From NCBI GenBank assembly GCA_951640165.1, contig OX621260.1:19114001-19178000 (forward strand): 64,000 bases of DNA. The letters run 5' to 3'. The translations under genes were made by a program, and so were the position numbers. This DNA is from Pseudoips prasinana. Lineage: Eukaryota; Arthropoda; Insecta; Lepidoptera; Nolidae. Below the pieces are notes generated by a model that was given only the letters and a program-made list of their open reading frames with translations, was not told the origin of the DNA and did not search any database. The first letter of the stretch is position 1, and the number at the start of each line of letters is the position of its first letter. Below, piece by piece: positions 42,690-53,959 of the stretch.

Positions 42690-43423
42690 TAGTTTTGTTC
42701 GATAACAGCTACATTAGTTAGGAACTGCATCGTAGCTATTACTAAAATAAGCAGCCACTTCAAGCGGATACAATGTGGAAATTATTAAGGTAACTTCTTT
42801 GCTTACTTAGTTGTTTAAAAAATGTACGAAAATACGAGACGGTACGGTGTATACGGAATAGCATTACGATATTAAGGTTGCTATATTAGATCGGCAACGA
42901 CAACAATAAAGATAAAAAATTCAAAGGCTTAGGCTCTCCGCTGACTGTACAATATTCATGGAGTTTCAGTTATTAACAATGTAGGTAGACTGTAGTAGAG
43001 GCAGATATAACAGAGCTGTAAAGGAAATAATAAAGTTTCTCGAACTATTATAAGGATGTCAAACATTCTGGGCACGTTAGTTACTGCAGAAGTTATAGAC
43101 AAATCTTTTATTTCTATTTTTGTGTTCAGATAGCAGTCTTTAATGATGTAGTAGGTGATAAAATTAATAATAAAATAAGCATGATAAAAAAAAATAATTG
43201 AACGTGTCAAGTTGAAACCCAGCAAGACTGTTGCAAGTTACAAAGAAGAAGACCGGAGTTCGGTCGCGAAGATAATTAAATAATTATGTAAAATTTGAAA
43301 AAAGTTGAAATAACAATTCCGCATCAAACTAAAAAAGAATCTAGTAAATCGGATCATAAATCTCCGAGTAATCGGTGTACATACTTAAAAAAAACCTTTT
43401 GAAGTCGTTTACAAATTAATTTA
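42690..43423. other. Unassigned intron
   Basis: AT-rich; a minus frame at 43225-42956 is unrecognised and probably chance. Confidence 0.4.
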
Positions 43424-43620
43424 ACCTGATATCGTCCGCTGCTGGACATAGGCCTCCCCTAAAGGTTTCTGTAACGTTAACGCCATTTGGAGGGGTTTGC
43501 CGTAGTTACCGTCCTTGGCATGTGAATTGGCGACAATAGTTAGGTGGTAGGGTAATGATATTACCTGCCCTTCTATATAATAAAACCTCTTTTGAGAAGA
43601 TACCAAACTCGGGTCATTTT
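43424..43620 (-). mobile_element. RTE-like LINE C-terminal fragment
   Basis: The minus-strand frame 43606-43421 ends LQKPLGEAYVQQRTISG-stop, the shared C-terminus of this LINE family. 43621-43950 is unassigned. Confidence 0.68.
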
Positions 43621-43951
43621 ATTAAAATAGCTAGACATAGCTTTTAAAGTTAGAATATAATTCGAATTAAATAAAAAGTATAATTTTACGTTTGAGTGAT
43701 GTTTGTCAATAGTTATCAAAATGGAATGCTAGAGAAATACATTGTGAAATCTAGTTTTATTATTTTTTCAATAAAATAAGTGATTGGTGTTTAATACGTG
43801 TGTTATCATTGTGAAGGTCTCTCCCTAGATCCCGTATAGAGTACCTCTTGCTGCTGCGAGTCTTCTACAGTAGCTAGTAGGTACACAGGTGGCGCTGCTG
43901 CTCGACTATCTGGTGTATCTCTTAGAGCCTATATCATCGTTTAAATTAAAT

Positions 43952-44071
43952 GCGATCAATTGACGCTAAACTCGGTTCCGCTTCCTGTAACTGAGTTTAG
44001 CTTCCATTGATCGCGCTTGACGCATACATATAAAAAAATATATTTTGTTTTATATGTATGCGTCAAGCGCG
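43952..44071. repeat. Two overlapping hairpins
   Basis: 43952-44013 is an imperfect inverted repeat (GATCAATTGACGCTAAACTC with its near complement). 44012-44071 is a perfect hairpin with 24-bp arms (CGCGCTTGACGCATACATAT...) and a 12-nt loop. A Helitron 3' end follows directly. Confidence 0.83.
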
Positions 44072-44072
44072 T

Positions 44073-44327
44073 TTTAGCCGTGCCCTGTGGTTTTACCCGC
44101 GTTAAACTCTATAAATTATTGCCTATGTGTTAATCCAGGGTGTCAGCTAACTCCATACCAATTTTTATTAAAATCGCTCTTGCCGTTTATACGTGAAGAA
44201 GTAACAAACATACACACTCACAAACTATCGCATTTATAATGCTAGCTGTGCCCCGGTGTTTTCACCGCGTTAAACTTTATAAATTTATAGCCTATGTGTC
44301 AATCCAGGGTGTCAGCTAACTCCATAC
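44073..44327 (-). mobile_element. Two head-to-tail group 1 Helitrons
   Basis: 44073-44240 has a mutated 3' terminus (TTAGCCGTGCCC on plus). 44242-44327 starts CTAGCTGTGCCCC but is truncated after CCAGGGTGTCAGCTAACTCC. Both are in intron 2. Confidence 0.75.
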
Positions 44328-44329
44328 TC

Positions 44330-44425
44330 CTTAGTCGCCTTTTACGGTAGGTACTGTAGCCACGGGATGGCATGGTGTCGCCCTGTTATTCTTACAGGGC
44401 CGAAAACCACACGGCTCTAAATAAA
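44330..44425 (-). mobile_element. LINE/SINE-end repeat fragment
   Basis: TTAGTCGCCTTTTACGGTAG and CCGAAAACCACACGGCTC belong to a widespread lepidopteran repeat. It ends 20 bp from the donor site of exon 2. Confidence 0.45.
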
Positions 44426-44444
44426 AAATACTTTAAATACTTAC

Positions 44445-44740
44445 ATTTCCCCATATTTTTTAGTCTTTCCTTAAAAGCGGCCTCATCATCATGAGATTTG
44501 GTTTTCTGTCCTTGTTCACTGTCCAATGCTGCCATGAACTCCTGGTTCCACCTGAGTTCGGCCATGAACTCTTCATTCTGTAGGAATGTTGCTATACGGT
44601 CGTCATCCATGTCCAGACTAAGGTCTATCCTGGCATCGGTTCCAGGAGGTATTCGCAGGAACATTGGGGGCAGAGGTCCTAGCATCAGGGGTACCCATTT
44701 TCTTCTTATTGTTAAAGGAATTGATTCATCATCGACGTCT
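44445..44740 (-). CDS. CUEDC1: CUEDC1-like protein, coding exon 2 (conserved middle block)
   Basis: Second recognised coding exon (296 nt). The acceptor is TTTTCAG directly before 44740 and the donor is GTAAGT directly after 44445. One leading base completes the split codon from exon 1 and one trailing base starts the codon completed in exon 3. It encodes residues about 96-193: IRRKWVPLMLGPLPPMFLRI, then RIATFLQNEEFMAEL, then FKERLKNMGK. These match the vertebrate CUEDC1 order of a W/P/L-rich block, an FLQNEEFM helix and an MGK block. The proline-rich PPxY stretch that precedes this block in vertebrates is absent, so it is either lost in insects or on an exon I did not find. The open frame continues past both splice sites, but that sequence does not resemble the family. 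Confidence 0.87.
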
Positions 44741-44984
44741 CTGAAAATCAGAAGAGGATAATTAAAACTCGTGTGTTTAATAAAAAGTAATCCAGAATTC
44801 CTATCAAAATAGGCTTTTTTATTTTGTGGGCAGAGTAGTTTAGTAGAGCTAGGGCATAGCGTCCATTCGCTCAAAGAGCAGCCCGACTGGGGAAGTACCT
44901 CGACATTACAGAAGACATTCCTTAATAATAGCATTAATAATTTTAATGTTGTGTTTCCAAGTGTGAGTAAGGTCGCCAGAGCTC

Positions 44985-45146
44985 ATTGGGGTGGGGGGAA
45001 GGGTCAGCAACACTTGTTTGCTGACTTTTAAAGGCCGGCAATAAACCCGCGACACCTCTGGTGTTGAGAGTGTCCATGGGCGGCGGTGATCACCTACCAT
45101 CAGGTGACCCACTTGCTCGTTTGTCGCCCACTGATATATAAAAAAA
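44985..45146 (+). mobile_element. LINE/SINE 3' end with A-rich tail
   Basis: GGCGGCGGTGATCACCTACC, ATCAGGTGACCCACTTGCTC and GTTTGTCGCCCA followed by ATATATAAAAAAAA is a known lepidopteran repeat end. 44741-44984 is intron with no feature. Confidence 0.58.
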
Positions 45147-45516
45147 ATGGTTATTGCTGGGTTAAGAATTATTTAGTAAGTTGGCACAGTGGAATATAGA
45201 GTGCAATTTTCGGAGAAAAAGCTCACGAAGACTCAAAAAAACAATACCTAATTGTCTAGTGCGGGACTCAATTCCGAAACACGTTACTTCTGTTCTCTTC
45301 GTATTATTTTCACTGGATCTTGGATACCTCATCCTGTACCTATACCGCTAGTAATAACTGGCCAATTGTTACAAGGTGGAGCCGCCATATATGGAGGTAT
45401 GCGATTTTCAAAATAATACCTATATATTATTTCATTTTTTTTCTTTCAAAAGGTCAACAATTAGTAGACCAGCCCAGTTATATCCTCGAAAATTTATATC
45501 GGTTGAAATGTTTTTA
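45147..45516. other. Unassigned intron
   Basis: AT-rich with overlapping meaningless frames; no recognised feature. Confidence 0.4.
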
Positions 45517-46035
45517 GGGTTCCGTAGCCAAATGGCAAAAAACGGAACCCTTATAGATTCGCTATGTCCGTCTGTCCGTATGTCACAGCCACTTTTTTCC
45601 GAAACTATAAGAGCTGTGTTGTTGAAACTTGGTAAGTAGATGTATTCTGTGAACCGCATTAAGATTTTCACACAAAAATAGAAAAAGAATTATAATTATG
45701 GGGGTTCCCCATACATAGAACTGAAACTCAAAATCTTTTTTTTAATAAATACATGTGGGGTATCTATGGATAGGTCTTAAAAAATGATATTGAGGTTTCT
45801 AATATAATTTTTTCTGCTGTTAGTGAACTGAATAGTTTGCGCAAGAGACACTTCCAAAGTGGAAAAATGAGGGTCCCCCCCCACCCCTGTAACTTCTAAA
45901 ATAAGAGAAAATATATGATGTACATTACCATGTAAACAAACAACGAAAATTGGTTTGAACGAGATCTAGTAAGTAGTTTTTTTTTAATGCGTCATAAATC
46001 GTAAACCGCAATTTATTCATGGGCGAGTCCAACTC
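45517..46035 (-). repeat. GGGTTCCGT dispersed repeat, copy 2
   Basis: Complete on the minus strand: GGGTTCCGTAGCCAAATGGC on the left, then CTGTCCGTATGTCACAGCC, CATGTGGGGTATCTATGG and CATGGGCGAGTCCAACTCGC. An uninterrupted version of copy 1. Confidence 0.8.
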
Positions 46036-46077
46036 GCACCTTGGCGGTTTTTAATAAAGATGGTCGACCGGCACTAA

Positions 46078-46215
46078 TGTAGCGGATTCCTATGTCGCTA
46101 TGTACTTTACAAACATATAATTGACGAACACAAAGTGCATCCAGACTCAGAACAACTGTTTATGGGTCACCTAAATAGTTGTCCTGCGCGGAATTGAACC
46201 GCTGCATTGCATCAG
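46078..46215 (-). mobile_element. tRNA-derived SINE, family C (degenerate)
   Basis: The body matches family C (TACTTTACAAACATATAATT, CCAGACTCAGAACAACTGTT), but the head is eroded after GGTTCAATTCC. 46216-46395 is unassigned. Confidence 0.65.
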
Positions 46216-46429
46216 ACGTGTAGTCAAGTTAAATTACGCGAATCTTTTGAAAAATCATAGGCAGTAGTAGGTACCATTAGGCCGTGTCCTGAGACGCGAT
46301 GTATTATGCATCGGATTAATAGGATTAAAGGATAAACAGCATTGGCAGTGCTTCAACTTGTGTTATTGAAGCCGGCCAGTACGCATCTGTCATGAATTAA
46401 TGTATGTTTTAAAAATCCATCCTTTTCTA

Positions 46430-49400
46430 ACGCGTAGATTTCTAAATAGCATGGAAAGTAAGTACAAGGCCATGTTCCGTCTTCAAATTAATAAAGTTTT
46501 TAAATGACATGGAAAGTAAGTACTACTCGGTCGTGTTCTGTCTTCAAAATAATAAGCTATTTGAATAGCATGGAAGTAAGTATCTAGTAAGTACTAGGCC
46601 ATGTTCTGTCTTTAAATATAATACGTTTTTTTAAATAGCAAGTAAACTAAGTACAACTAGGCCATGTTCCGTCTTCAAATTAATAAAGTTTTTAAATAAC
46701 ATGGAAATTAAGTACTACTTGATCGTGTTCTGTCTTCAAAATAATAAGCTATTTGAATAGTATGGAAGTAAGTATCTAGTAAGTACTAGGCCATGTTCTG
46801 TCTTTAAATTAATAAAATTTTTAAACAACATGGAAAGTAAGTACTACTTGGTCGTGCTCTGTCTTCAAAATAATAAGCTATTTGAATAGTATGGAAGTAA
46901 GTATCTAGTAAGTACTAGGCCATGTTCTGTCTCTAAATATAATACGTTTTTTTTAATAGCATGGAAAGTAAACTAAGTACAACTAGGCCATGTTCCGTCT
47001 TTAAATTAATAAAGTTTTCAAATAACATGGAAATTAAGTACTACTTGATCGTGTTCTGTCTTCAAAATAATAAGCTATTCGAATAGTATGGAAGTAAGTA
47101 TCTAGTAAGTACTAGGCCATGTTCTGTCTTTAAATTAATAAAGTTTTTAAACAACATGGAAAGTAAGTACTACTTGGTCGTGTTCTGCCTTTAAAATAAT
47201 AAGCTATTTTAATAGCATGGAAGCAAGTACCTAGTAAGTACTAGGCCATGTTCTGTCTCTAAATATAATAAGTTTTTTTTAAATAGCATGGAAAGTAAAC
47301 TAAGTACAACTAGGCCATGTTCCGTCTTCAAATTAATAAAGTTTTTAAATGACATGGAAAGTAAATAGGTACTACCCGGTCGTGTTCTGTTTTCAAAATA
47401 ATAAGCTATTTGAATAGCATGGAAGTAAGTATCTAGTAAGTACTAGGTCATGTTCTGTCTCTAAATATAATACGTTTTTTTTGAAATAGCATGGAAAGTA
47501 AACTAAGTACAACTAGGCCATGTTCCGTCTTCAAATTAATAAAGTTATTAAATGACATGGAAAGTAAATAGGTACTACCCGGTCGTGTTCTGTTTTCAAA
47601 ATATTAAGCTATTTGAATAGCATGGAAGTAAGTATCTAGTAAGTACTAGGCCATGTTCTGTCTTTAAATATAATACGTTTTTTTAAATAGCAAGTAAACT
47701 AAGTACAACTAGGCCATGTTCCGTCTTCAAATTAATAAAGTTTTTAAATAACATGGAAATTAAGTACTACTTGATCGTGTTCTGTCTTCAAAATAATAAG
47801 CTATTTGAATAGTATGGAAGTAAGTATCTAGTAAGTACTAGGCCATGTTCTGTCTTTAAATTAATAAAATTTTTAAACAACATGGAAAGTAAGTACTACT
47901 TGGTCGTGCTCTGTCTTCAAAATAATAAGCTATTTGAATAGTATGGAAGTAAGTATCTAGTAAGTACTAGGCCATGTTCTGTCTCTAAATATAATACGTT
48001 TTTTTGAAATAGCATGGAAAGTAAACTAAGTACAACTAGGCCATGTTCCGTCTTCAAATTAATAAAGTTTTTAAATGACATGGAAAGTAAAGAGGTACTA
48101 CCCGGTCGTGTTCTGTCTTCAAAATAATAAGCTATTTGAATAGTCTGGAAGTAAGTATCTAGTAAGTACTAGGCCATGTTCTGTCTTTAAATTAATAAAA
48201 TTTTTAAACGACATGGAAAGTAAGTACTACTTGGTCGTGCTCTGTCTTCAAAATAATAAGCTATTTGAATAGTATGGAAGTAAGTATCTAGTAAGTACTA
48301 GGCCATGTTCTGTCTCTAAATATAATACGTTTTTTTTAATAGCATGGAAAGTAAACTAAGTACAACTAGGCCATGTTCCGTCTTTAAATTAATAAAGTTT
48401 TCAAATAACATGGAAATTAAGTACTACTTGATCGTGTTCTGTCTTCAAAATAATAAGCTATTCGAATAGTATGGAAGTAAGTATCTAGTAAGTACTAGGC
48501 CATGTTCTGTCTTTAAATTAATAAAGTTTTTAAACAACATGGAAAGTAAGTACTACTTGGTCGTGTTCTGTCTTCAAAATAATAAGCTATTTTAATAGCA
48601 TGGAAGCAAGTACCTAGTAAGTACTAGGCCATGTTCTGTCTCTAAATATAATAAGTTTTTTTTAAATAGCATGGAAAGTAAACTAAGTACAACTAGGCCA
48701 TGTTCCGTCTTCAAATTAATAAAGTTTTTAAATGACATGGAAAGTAAATAGGTACTACCCGGTCGTGTTCTGTTTTCAAAATAATAAGCTATTTGAATAG
48801 CATGGAAGTAAGTATCTAGTAAGTACTAGGTCATGTTCTGTCTCTAAATATAATACGTTATTTTTGAAATAGCATGGAAAGTAAACTAAGTACAACTAGG
48901 CCATGTTCCGTCTTCAAATTAATAAAGTTATTAAATGACATCGAAAGTAAATAGGTACTACCCGGTCGTGTTCTGTTTTCAAAATATTAAGCTATTTGAA
49001 TAGCATGGAAGTAAGTATCTAGTAAGTACTAGGTCATGTTCTGTCTCTAAATATAATACGTTTTTTTAAATAGCATGGAAAGTAAACTAAGTACAACTAG
49101 GCCATGTTCCGTCTTCAAATTAATAAAGTTTTTAAATGACATGGAAAGTAAATAGGTACTACCCGGTCGTGTTCTGTTTTCAAAATAATAAGCTATTTGA
49201 ATAGCATGGAAGTAAGTATCTAGTAAGTACTAGGTCATGTTCTGTCTCTAAATATAATACGTTTTTTTGAAATAGCATGGAAAGTAAACTAAGTACAACT
49301 AGGCCATGTTCCGTCTTCAAATTAATAAAGTTTTTACATGCAATGGAAAGTAAATAGGTACTACCCGGTCGTGTTCTGTTTTCAAAATAATAAGCTATTT

Positions 49401-50400
49401 GAATAGCATGGAAGTAAGTATCTAGTAAGCACTAGGTCATGTTCTGTCTCTAAATATAATACGTTTTTTTTAACTAGCATGTAAAGTAAACTAAGTACAA
49501 CTAGGCCATGTTCCGTCTTCAAATTAATAAAGTTTTTAAATGACATGGAAAGTAAATAGGTACTACCCGGTCGTGTTCTGTTTTCAAAATAATAAGCTAT
49601 TTGAATAGCATGGAAGTAAGTATCTAGTAAGTACTAGGTCATGTTCTGTCTCTAAATATAATACGTTTTTTTGAAATAGCATGGAAAGTAAACTAAGTAC
49701 AACTAGGCCATGTTCCGTCTTCAAATTAATAAAGTTTTTAAATGACATGGAAAGTAAATAGGTACTACCCGGTCGTGTTCTGTTTTCAAAATAATAAGCT
49801 ATTTGAATAGCATGGAAGTAAGTATCTAGTAAGTACTAGGTCATGTTCTGTCTCTAAATATAATACGTTTTTTTGAAATAGCATGGAAAGTAAACTAAGT
49901 ACAACTAGGCCATATTCCGTCTTCAAATTAATAACGTTTTTAAATGTCATGGAAAGTAAATACGTACTACTCGGCCGTGTTGTTTTCAAAATAATAGCTA
50001 TAAGCTATTTGTTTTTTTTTTATAATGATATCTAGGGACAATGTCACACAGATCTTCTTAGCCCCAAACTAAGCAAAGCTTGTACTATGGGTACCAAGCG
50101 ACGATATACATACTTATATAGATAGATAAATACTTAAAAACATAGAAAACATCCATAACTCAGAAACAAATATTCGTGCTCATCACACAAATATTTGCAC
50201 TAACCGGGATTCGAACCCAGGACCACCAGCTTCGTAGGCAGGAGCACTACCAACTAGGCTATGGTGACCGTCAAATGCAAGGAAAGTAATTAGAACTAGG
50301 CCGTCTTCTGTTTTCAAAAACAATACGTTTTTTTTTTAAATAACAATAAAAGTAAGTACTTCTAGGCCGTGTCCCGTCTTTAATAAATGCAATACCTACT
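46430..50400 (+). repeat. Hierarchical satellite array (~65-bp monomers)
   Basis: Monomers of about 61-68 bp, each with a CATGGAAAGTAAGTA-like part, a GGCCATGTTCTGTCTTCAAA-like part and an AATAATAAG-like part, occur in three main types. Trimers (about 192-202 bp) and dimers (129 bp) are the larger units. Blocks about 1052 bp apart (46611, 47663) also run in parallel. A SINE at 50030-50270 interrupts the right end, and diverged monomers continue to about 50400. The whole array lies in intron 1 of the CUEDC1-like gene. Confidence 0.9.
50030..50270 (-). mobile_element. tRNA-derived SINE, family B, inside the satellite
   Basis: Minus-strand head GGTCACCATAGCCTAGTTGG, B box GGTTCGAATCC, full body. 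Satellite monomers continue on both sides. Confidence 0.87.
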
Positions 50401-50439
50401 TCTTAATCACACAGAGAGAGAAAATAGCTTTTGCCAAAA

Positions 50440-50640
50440 TCAAAACGTGGCCGCGTGATGGAAATGCCCTAGTCGCACGTGGTGTGGGGCTCGACCTCTA
50501 AAACCACCAAGGTAGCCAGCCTCACAGTGCCTATAGCCGGGCCTCTGGGTACTCGTGAACGATCTCGTCAGTACCCCCGCAGTACACTGAGCGTCCGTAA
50601 GATTCTCACCCGGGGAGGGGAGGGGCCTGATTCAGATTCG
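50440..50640 (+). mobile_element. LINE-associated repeat fragment
   Basis: GGCCTCTGGGTACTCGTGAA, CGATCTCGTCAGTACCCCCG and ACTGAGCGTCCGTAAGATT are wording from a widespread lepidopteran LINE 3' region. 50641-50814 is unassigned. Confidence 0.5.
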
Positions 50641-50814
50641 TTTTTTCAGATTGGTCGTGTTCCGATTAAAAATAATAAATTAATACTTCTTTTTCACACT
50701 TTATTTAGGCTAGCGATAAATACATATGAATAGTTTCTCTACGTTCCGTGTCGGCGTCGCTAAACTCGTGCGTGTCTGTGAGAAAGAGGTCATTTATGTA
50801 AATACGTAATTGGA

Positions 50815-51092
50815 TTGCACCATCTTTATGGGTGCTGTGAGGCTGACGGTATAGAATGTCGCCACCCCATCCCGTGGGAGGAGGGGAGGGGGGGCGTAGA
50901 AGTCAGAAGGCAGCAGCGCCTCTCTGTGTACTATGATCATCATACTGCGATCGCCAACCCGTCTGCCAAGCGTGGCGATTATGGCATATCCCTCTGAATG
51001 ATGGAAACAACTCCATTGTGGAAATCTTTTGGGGAGGCCTTTGTCCAACAGAGGACGTCATTTGGCTGACATGATGATGATGATGATGATCT
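50815..51092 (+). mobile_element. RTE-like LINE 3' end with ATG repeats
   Basis: The plus-strand end reads MMETTPLWKSFGEAFVQQRT then SFG-stop, followed by (ATG)n. It shares AACCCGTCTGCCAAGCGTGG with 38100-38320. 51093-51189 is unassigned. Confidence 0.75.
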
Positions 51093-51186
51093 TTATGGGT
51101 AGGTACTGGAAATGGTTCTCGTGAACACTTATCATAGTTAATAGTAATCTTATTGATCTGCCTCGTTTTTTTTATTTTTATTTATT

Positions 51187-51189
<3 letters not shown>

Positions 51190-51262
<73 letters not shown>
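51190..51262 (+). repeat. (AT)n microsatellite
   Basis: About 36 uninterrupted AT units. 51263-51575 around it is AT-rich intron without features. Confidence 0.95.
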
Positions 51263-51265
<3 letters not shown>

Positions 51266-51577
51266 ACAATTGTGTAACATATAAGTAATCTCGCCAAACT
51301 GTTACGTTTAATGGCGAGTAACGCGCTCTTTTAGTACATAAAATCTTAACCTACATACATCTACATTTACTTTTACATATTTAAGACATACTTAAGGCTA
51401 GATACATTTGACAGACCCATCGTCTGTAGGCATGATCAATGCCTCAGGTCTCAGTTGACCCTTCTCCACCATCGAGTAGTAAATCCCTCAACATTAATTT
51501 TAAACTACTTATACTTATTTTAGGTGTTTGTCTCATTATCGGTAACCTATTGAAAATATGCAGTATTAAAAATTTTG

Positions 51578-52015
51578 AAGTTGGTCTAGCGGTAGCGTGT
51601 TCGAGCGTAGATAACTATTGGCCTAGTGGATAGTGTCCCTGACTGCTGAGTCAGAGGTCGTGGTTTCAATCCCTACCCTAGACAAATCTTTGTGTGATAA
51701 GCACGATTAGGTAATAATAATAATAATTCCATTTATTTCAATCAATGTCAGATCATACACACAATATACATAATACCAAAATTCAATTAAAATAAATATA
51801 AAATGTGATGTCAAATTAAAATTAAAATCATAAAATTAAAATCTAAAATTAAAAAATAATAAGTAATAGTTATGTGTCTGGGCTTATATATTTAGAAATA
51901 TATGTATGTATGTTTATCAGTTGTCCGGTTGCCATAGTACAAGCTTTGCCTAGTATGGGATTAGATGGCCGTGTGTTAGTTAGTTGTCCCAAGATATTTA
52001 TTAATATAGCGTTAT
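51578..52015 (+). mobile_element. Chimeric SINE interrupted by a LINE end
   Basis: 51580-51608 is only the start of a family A head (TTGGTCTAGCGGTAGCGTGT). From about 51611 a different tRNA-like head follows (TATTGGCCTAGTGGATAGTG, B box GGTTTCAATCC). 51711-51870 is an inserted minus-strand LINE 3' end starting with AATAATAATAATAATT. The SINE tail resumes at about 51880 and ends TGTCCCAAGATATTTATT. Confidence 0.66.
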
Positions 52016-52219
52016 ACAAAGCACACCTCAAACCTTACAAAACTCACTCTACCATGCAGGTACCAGGACGTAGAAATGAACGTAATGACCCCATTAGTTC
52101 TAAACCAAACAATTATAATTTACCTTACTGTTTATCAGCCTTCTTTTTAACATGACGTTTACAGTTAGCCTAGAAGGCTTTTACTGCTTCACTAGACAAT
52201 GATTTATTTATTTATTTTA

Positions 52220-52545
52220 AAACTTCATGCACATAAAAGAAGATGTAGTCATAAAGATTGAAAAAGGAATGCTGAGATGGTTTGGCCATTTAGAGAAGAT
52301 GAATGAAAGAAGTATACCTGGCCTGTGTGAATGGAACAACTGGAAGGGGAAGACCTCGTCGAACATTCTCTGACCAAATCGGAGACGTTCTCAAGAAAGC
52401 GTAGGTCAGAAGTACCCTAAACCGGCGAGCATGTATGAAGAATATAATGACAGTAATCGAGGCAAAAGACGTGTGCAAAGATCGTGACAAATGGAAATCC
52501 GTTGTCTCTGCCTACCACTCTAGGAAACAGGCGTGAGTCTATGTA
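52220..52545 (+). mobile_element. Degenerate LINE C-terminal region
   Basis: Plus-strand reading gives [19 protein letters not shown], a Gly-Arg-Pro-Arg type stretch in a shifted frame (GKTSSN/GRPRR) and CKDRDKW, the order seen at the end of several LINE polyproteins. Stops and shifts throughout. 52016-52219 and 52546-52934 hold nothing recognised. Confidence 0.6.
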
Positions 52546-52934
52546 TGTATGTATTCATGCCATGCACATATAAGTACAGAGGCGGACTTAATGCCATATA
52601 GGCATTTTCTACCGTCATTTACCTACCACATCTAATAAGATTAAGTGGCAGTTTTTCTATGCAAACCTCACCAATTAAGGGTTGTCTGGAAGATAAATTT
52701 GCAGAGCAGTGAAAACAACGATGTTTTTCTAAATGCATAGTATAGATATTATAGATACCTAAATTACAATTAGGCACAGAGCCAATAATCGTGCTGAAAG
52801 GAAAGTCAGATGTTTTTGTTTTAATTGCTAATCGATGCGCTACAGGATGTTCAATTTCATAGGCAAATTAAGCTCCTTAATTTACGTTTACTATTTGTGT
52901 TACACCTGGTATAATTGACTTCACTTATGAAATA

Positions 52935-53252
52935 CTAGATGGGCCCCGCGGTTTTACCCGCGTTAAGTTTTATAAATTATCACAGCTCCTCCCCCGTAGG
53001 AAATAGCGTGATAATATGTAGCCTATATATTGACCCGACCTATTAGTAATATTTATGCAAAATTTGTTGTAAATCCATGCAGTACTTTTTGAGTTTGTTG
53101 AGCCCGGACACACAAACGGACAAAACTTCTAAAAATTATATTTTTTGGCTTCGATATCGATAGTCGATCGCGCCCCAAGTAACCTTTTAAAAAAATACCT
53201 ATTCAATGTAAAATTTAGACTTTCCTACGATTTTAGGTATTATATGTATAGA
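52935..53252 (-). mobile_element. Short Helitron, group 2
   Basis: CTAGATGGGCCCCGCGG on plus to GA at 53252; the body matches the other group 2 copies. It lies about 420 bp inside intron 1. 53253-53675 is unassigned intron. Confidence 0.78.
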
Positions 53253-53675
53253 TATCATCGCCACTGTACTGTACTGTACCAACTAAGAATTTTATAAGGT
53301 CTCTACGAACCGCTTCGTTTCTAAACCAAGAATGTGATATAATAATCCCATTTCGCCTAATATTTTAAGATGAAATGTAAAATGTATTCGGTTCAGCTGA
53401 CTGCTTGCATCTTGCTTAGTCATACTAACCTGTTGCCTTTAAAATATTGTCAGATCTGCCGGTGCAGATAACTAAAGCGCATTACACTTGGCTACAAATG
53501 AACAAATACATTACGGAAGTAAGTGGGGTGCTTATTGACGCTAATGAGTCGGGAGTTTGTTTATTTTACCGCCGATGAGTGTGTACTATTCTATTTATGA
53601 GTTTGTTTTACAAGCCGGTACATAGGTTGGGCAGGTGTTTACAACAATATTATGCCTATCTAATGTTTTACTCAC

Positions 53676-53959
53676 ACAAGGGCTGTAGTGTCATTGTCAT
53701 CCCCGTTGTCTGAAGGCCTAAATCCCGAGCGGCGATCTTTGCGACGTGACGGTGTACTGCTTTCCACGCGTTCCATTTCCAGTCGGAGTCTCTCGTTCTG
53801 ATTGTCGGTGCTCATCGCTAAGAGTTGGTCAATCGTAGCGTCTACAGCGCCTTGGTTTGCGCGTAGTACGGCTTCGATAACATCGTCGTCCATATCGGGG
53901 AACATCGTCTTGAAATCGGTCATCGCTTGCGTAAACTCGAGCTGCATGGTGGACGCCAT
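53676..53959 (-). CDS. CUEDC1: CUEDC1-like protein, coding exon 1 (start codon and CUE domain)
   Basis: First coding exon of a CUE domain-containing protein 1 homologue, read on the minus strand. Residues about 7-49 form a CUE domain, a ubiquitin-binding three-helix fold: LEFTQAMTDF, the MFP motif at 19-21, and the IDQLL di-leucine end at 43-47. The stretch VLRANQGAVDATIDQLL is the part I recognise as CUEDC1. A charged tail rich in E, R, D and S follows. I chose the ATG at 53959 because it sits in a good Kozak context (GCC-ATG-G) just before conserved sequence; the frame stays open upstream to 54103, but that part is low-complexity G/C-rich and looks like 5' UTR. The exon ends in a consensus donor GTGAGT at 53675, phase 2. 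The molecular role of CUEDC1 is poorly defined; ubiquitin binding is inferred from the domain. Confidence 0.88.

Noticed and set aside
44741..44934. Upstream part of the long minus-strand frame at exon 2
   Set aside because: It precedes a strong TTTTCAG acceptor, lacks CUEDC1 resemblance, and would break the phase match with exon 1.
46430..50400. CRISPR-like array
   Set aside because: Regular repeats, but the 'spacers' are also repeats of the same monomer family, the units vary in length, and the genome is eukaryotic. The same applies to 31111-31694.
50479..50733. G/C-richer plus-strand frame as a possible extra host exon in intron 1
   Set aside because: The wording (GTACTCGTGAA, AGTACCCCCG, GTCCGTAAGAT) is that of a common LINE-associated repeat and it is on the opposite strand to the host gene.
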